Shown in pieces: positions 6,123 to 7,820 of a stretch of DNA of 7,820 bases. Both the position numbers and the translations under genes were made by a program. Positions within the stretch are counted from its first letter, which is position 1; the number at the start of each line of letters is the position of its first letter. The stretch is from an uncultured Hyphomicrobiales bacterium. GTDB taxonomy: Bacteria; Pseudomonadota; Alphaproteobacteria; Rhizobiales; Beijerinckiaceae. The stretch is taken from the NCBI GenBank assembly GCA_903918155.1, contig CAIXDD010000256.1, forward strand, positions 1 through 7,820. Direction: 5' to 3'. The notes under the pieces are model-generated. The model worked only from the letters and a program-made list of their open reading frames with translations. It searched no databases and was not told the DNA's origin.

Positions 6123-6794
6123 TTACGATCCTTGGGCGAGGTCCGCCTGCCATTGGCCGACCTCGATCTTCGAGGCTGCGATCACCGCCTGGGTGCGGCT
6201 GTCCACGCCCAGCTTCTGCAGGATGGCGGAGACATGCGCCTTGACGGTGGCTTCCGACACGGTCAGCTCATAGGCGATCTGCTTGTTGAGCAGGCCTTCC
6301 GACAACATCATCAGCACGCGCACCTGCTGCGGGGTGAGCGAAGCCAGACGGCGCACGATGTCAGCGGTCTCCTTGTCGGCGGGCGTCGCGAGATCGACGT
6401 CGGGCGGCGTCCAGGTGCGCCCCTCCAGCACGGCGCGGATGGCGACGCGCATGTCCTCCACCGGCGTCGTCTTGGGAATATAGGCGGCGGCGCCGAAATC
6501 GATGCAGCGGCGGATCACCGTGCGGTCCTCATTGCCCGACACGACCGCCACGGCGATCTCGGGATGCTGGGCGCGCAGATACATCAGGCCCGAGAAACCC
6601 CTTACGCCGGGCATCGACAGGTCGAGAAGAACGAGATCCGCATCGGGCGCCTTGGCGAGCGCGCCGCTCAATTGGTCGAGGTCTCCGCATTCGACGATGG
6701 CGGCGCCTTCAACGGCGCCGGTCACCGCTTTGCGCAAGGCGCCGCGCACGAGAGGATGATCGTCGGCGATCACGATTGTCGTTGACTGGCTCAA
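6123..6794 (-). CDS. NarL/FixJ (LuxR-type) response regulator, CrbR/ErdR/AgmR-like
   Basis: A 223-aa two-component response regulator and DNA-binding transcription factor. The receiver domain covers about 5-125: acidic pair Asp11-Asp12 (IADDHP), phospho-acceptor Asp58 (LVLLDLSMPG), switch Ser86 (VVSGNED) and conserved Lys108 (AYIPK). The LuxR helix-turn-helix covers about 152-215 (LTPQQVRVLMMLSEGLLNKQ, then SEATVKAHVSAILQKLGV). The overall wording, including the GRTWTPPDV linker, closely resembles CrbR/ErdR/AgmR regulators, which in gammaproteobacteria control acetyl-CoA synthetase or alcohol and acetate use. The start is TTG 6794 with GAGGGGG 7 nt upstream; the frame stays open far upstream only because of high GC. 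It is divergent from a sodium:solute symporter gene. CrbR partners are kinases fused to just such a symporter, so a functional pair is likely. No kinase domain is visible in the window. Confidence 0.9.
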   Translation of the reverse strand: MSQSTTIVIADDHPLVRGALRKAVTGAVEGAAIVECGDLDQLSGALAKAPDADLVLLDLSMPGVRGFSGLMYLRAQHPEIAVAVVSGNEDRTVIRRCIDFGAAAYIPKTTPVEDMRVAIRAVLEGRTWTPPDVDLATPADKETADIVRRLASLTPQQVRVLMMLSEGLLNKQIAYELTVSEATVKAHVSAILQKLGVDSRTQAVIAASKIEVGQWQADLAQGS

Positions 6795-6801
6795 TAACGT
6801 G

Positions 6802-6808
6802 CCCCCTC
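6802..6808 (-). promoter_or_regulatory. Ribosome binding site that fixes a TTG start for the response regulator
   Basis: GAGGGGG on the minus strand, 7 nt from TTG (6794-6792). Translation from it gives MSQSTTIVIADDHP, the normal beginning of a receiver domain. No ATG or GTG lies between here and the receiver. Confidence 0.65.
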
Positions 6809-6810
6809 GG

Positions 6811-6820
6811 CGGTCGACCG
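6811..6820. promoter_or_regulatory. Perfect 10-bp palindrome between regulator and symporter genes
   Basis: CGGTCGACCG is fully self-complementary and lies 17 bp upstream of the regulator start. It is a possible protein-binding site or leader element; a 10-bp GC-rich palindrome can also occur by chance. Confidence 0.35.
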
Positions 6821-6822
6821 AT

Positions 6823-6840
6823 AAGCCTTCTGCGAGGCTT
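6823..6840. promoter_or_regulatory. AAGCCT-N6-AGGCTT inverted repeat, candidate regulator operator
   Basis: Two perfect 6-bp arms (6823-6828 and 6835-6840) with a 6-bp spacer, so an 18-bp site of the size bound by dimeric LuxR-type regulators. It is placed between the divergent response regulator and symporter, 2 bp from the palindrome at 6811-6820. Neither gene has a convincing sigma70 promoter here, which fits activator-dependent transcription. Binding by this regulator is inference. Confidence 0.42.
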
Positions 6841-6925
6841 GCCACGCCCGCGCGTTTACATTCTTGTCTCTTCCGGGGAGCAGCGCAAGTGAAGCCTGAC
6901 CTCGCCTCTGCCGATCCCGCCCGAT

Positions 6926-6931
6926 GGAGAG
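6926..6931 (+). promoter_or_regulatory. Ribosome binding site that favours a GTG start for the symporter
   Basis: GGAGAG ends 4 nt before GTG 6936. The in-frame ATG at 6924 overlaps this site and has no Shine-Dalgarno of its own. Confidence 0.55.
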
Positions 6932-6935
6932 CCAT

Positions 6936-7820
6936 GTGAGCGCCCCGCAGGACGACTTTCCAAAGCCCGCGCCGCATGACGACGAGAGCCCGGTCGAGAG
7001 GCGCGTCGCCTTCGCCGCAGCCTGTTTCATGCTCGCCATCGGGCTTGTCGCGCTTGGCGATGCGGCGGGCGCGCCGGCGCGCGCAGTCGCCGCGCTCGGG
7101 CCGCTCGTGATCCTGGCGGGGCTCGCCGCCATCGGCCTGCTGATGCGATCCGCGCGCATCTCGCGGTTTTTCGCAGGCGCGCGCGCAGCGCCTCCCGCCT
7201 ATGCGGGCGCGGCGGCGGCGGGCGCGGCCAGCGGTCTCGCCCTGCCCTTCCTGCCGCCGCTGGCGGGAGGGCCGCCCGCAGCCCCCGCCGCCCTCGCCAT
7301 CGGCCTTGTTCTGGGGCTGGCCGGCGCGGCCTTCGGCGCGGGGCCCTTGCTGCGCAAGAGCGGGGCCTATTCGCTGGCCGATCTGGCCGCAGGACGTTTT
7401 GGCGAAGGGCCGTTGCGCGCCTGCTGCGCCGTCGTCGCCGCCCTCGCGGGCGCGGCGCTCGCTATCGTCGGCCTGCAAACGGGCGCGGCCGCGCTGCACC
7501 AGCTCGTCGGAGCCTCGCTCACGGCGGCGTTGTTCGTCTGCGCCTTCGTGACGCTCGCCATGGCCCTGCCCGGCGGCCTTCAGGGCGTGACATGGAGCGG
7601 CGCGGCGGCGGGCGCGGCGCTGGCGACAGGCGCGCTGGCGCCTCTCGCGGCGGCGCTGGGCGCAGGCGAAGGCGCGCCCCTGCCGATCCTCGACGAGTCC
7701 GGCTGGCGCATGGCGGTCGCCCGGATCGCCCAATGGAGCGGCGCGCAAGCCGACGAGGCCGGAATCGGCGCCGACGCCGCGCTGGCCGCAGCCCTCGCGC
7801 TGGGGCTGGCGAGCCTGGCG
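6936..7820 (+). CDS. Sodium:solute symporter family (SSS) protein, partial at the right edge
   Basis: 295 codons from GTG 6936 with no stop before the edge; full-length relatives are about 500-600 aa, or longer if fused to a kinase. A polar N-tail (1-23) is followed by hydrophobic segments near 24-44, 50-70, 88-110, 116-138, 162-188, 194-211 and 222-241. Family signatures are ISRFFAGARAAPPAYAGAA (75-93, the position of FYVAGR-VPP-NG in ActP-like symporters), LLRKSGAYSLADLAAGRFG (138-156, like RKFGAYTVPDF-RYG), and GGLQGVTWSGAA (213-224, like GGMRSVTWT). The protein is unusually rich in Ala and Gly, and the helix-3 stretch normally reading AADWMSAASF has become AAGAASGLALPF. It could be a transporter, a transport-type sensor, or the front half of a CrbS-like symporter-kinase; the window ends before this can be seen. 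It is divergent from the CrbR-like regulator. Confidence 0.8.
   Translation, partial: MSAPQDDFPKPAPHDDESPVERRVAFAAACFMLAIGLVALGDAAGAPARAVAALGPLVILAGLAAIGLLMRSARISRFFAGARAAPPAYAGAAAAGAASGLALPFLPPLAGGPPAAPAALAIGLVLGLAGAAFGAGPLLRKSGAYSLADLAAGRFGEGPLRACCAVVAALAGAALAIVGLQTGAAALHQLVGASLTAALFVCAFVTLAMALPGGLQGVTWSGAAAGAALATGALAPLAAALGAGEGAPLPILDESGWRMAVARIAQWSGAQADEAGIGADAALAAALALGLASLA

Noticed and set aside
6795..7748. Long N-terminal extension of the response regulator frame
   Set aside because: The extra residues are Arg/Gly-rich, lie opposite the symporter gene, and a TTG with a strong ribosome binding site at 6794 gives a normal receiver start.
1..7820. Insertion sequences, CRISPR arrays, tRNA or rRNA genes, prophage
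   Set aside because: No transposase motifs, regularly spaced repeats, tRNA-like arms or phage structural genes were seen; the S24 repressor stands alone.

Overview
The window looks like chromosomal DNA of a very GC-rich alphaproteobacterium, most likely in the Rhizobiales/Hyphomicrobiales (Beijerinckiaceae-, Methylocystaceae- or Bradyrhizobium-like). The pointers are a class I lysyl-tRNA synthetase, a DUF952 gene joined to class 2 pyrD, a DUF6460-type small membrane protein, strong G/C bias at third codon positions, and TTGAC/TTGCC-type -35 boxes. This placement is inference from gene content. I see no mobile element, rRNA, tRNA or CRISPR array.

Left edge (1-426): the start of an exported protein runs leftward off the window (177 to 1). 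A divergent regulatory region follows, holding a 14-bp direct repeat, a good sigma70-type promoter and a leader hairpin for lysK. Next come lysK (427-2157) and, 10 nt later, a TSUP/TauE-SafE permease (2168-2920) on the + strand. A XRE/S24 LexA-like repressor (3553-2927, minus) converges on the permease.

Middle (3554-5175): a short divergent promoter region contains two related imperfect dyads lying over the predicted repressor promoter. DUF952 (3740-4084, GTG start) overlaps pyrD (4081-5175) as ATGA, so the pair is probably translationally coupled. pyrD carries out the quinone-linked step of pyrimidine synthesis.

Right part (5163-7820): a two-gene minus-strand unit encodes an exported coiled-coil protein with a Met-rich C-terminal helix (6036-5557) and a DUF6460-like membrane protein (5534-5163). 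The latter overlaps the end of pyrD by 13 bp. Upstream is a NarL/FixJ response regulator of the CrbR/ErdR/AgmR type (6794-6123, TTG start), divergent from a truncated sodium:solute symporter gene (6936 to the edge, GTG start). The 141-bp gap between them holds two perfect palindromes. In gammaproteobacteria this type of regulator works with a symporter-kinase to control acetate use, so this pair is the most likely sensory or metabolic module here.

Most of the window is housekeeping. The parts least explained are the exported/DUF6460 pair, the target of the S24 repressor, and the regulator-symporter pair. Very long antisense ORFs are present but are explained by base composition.
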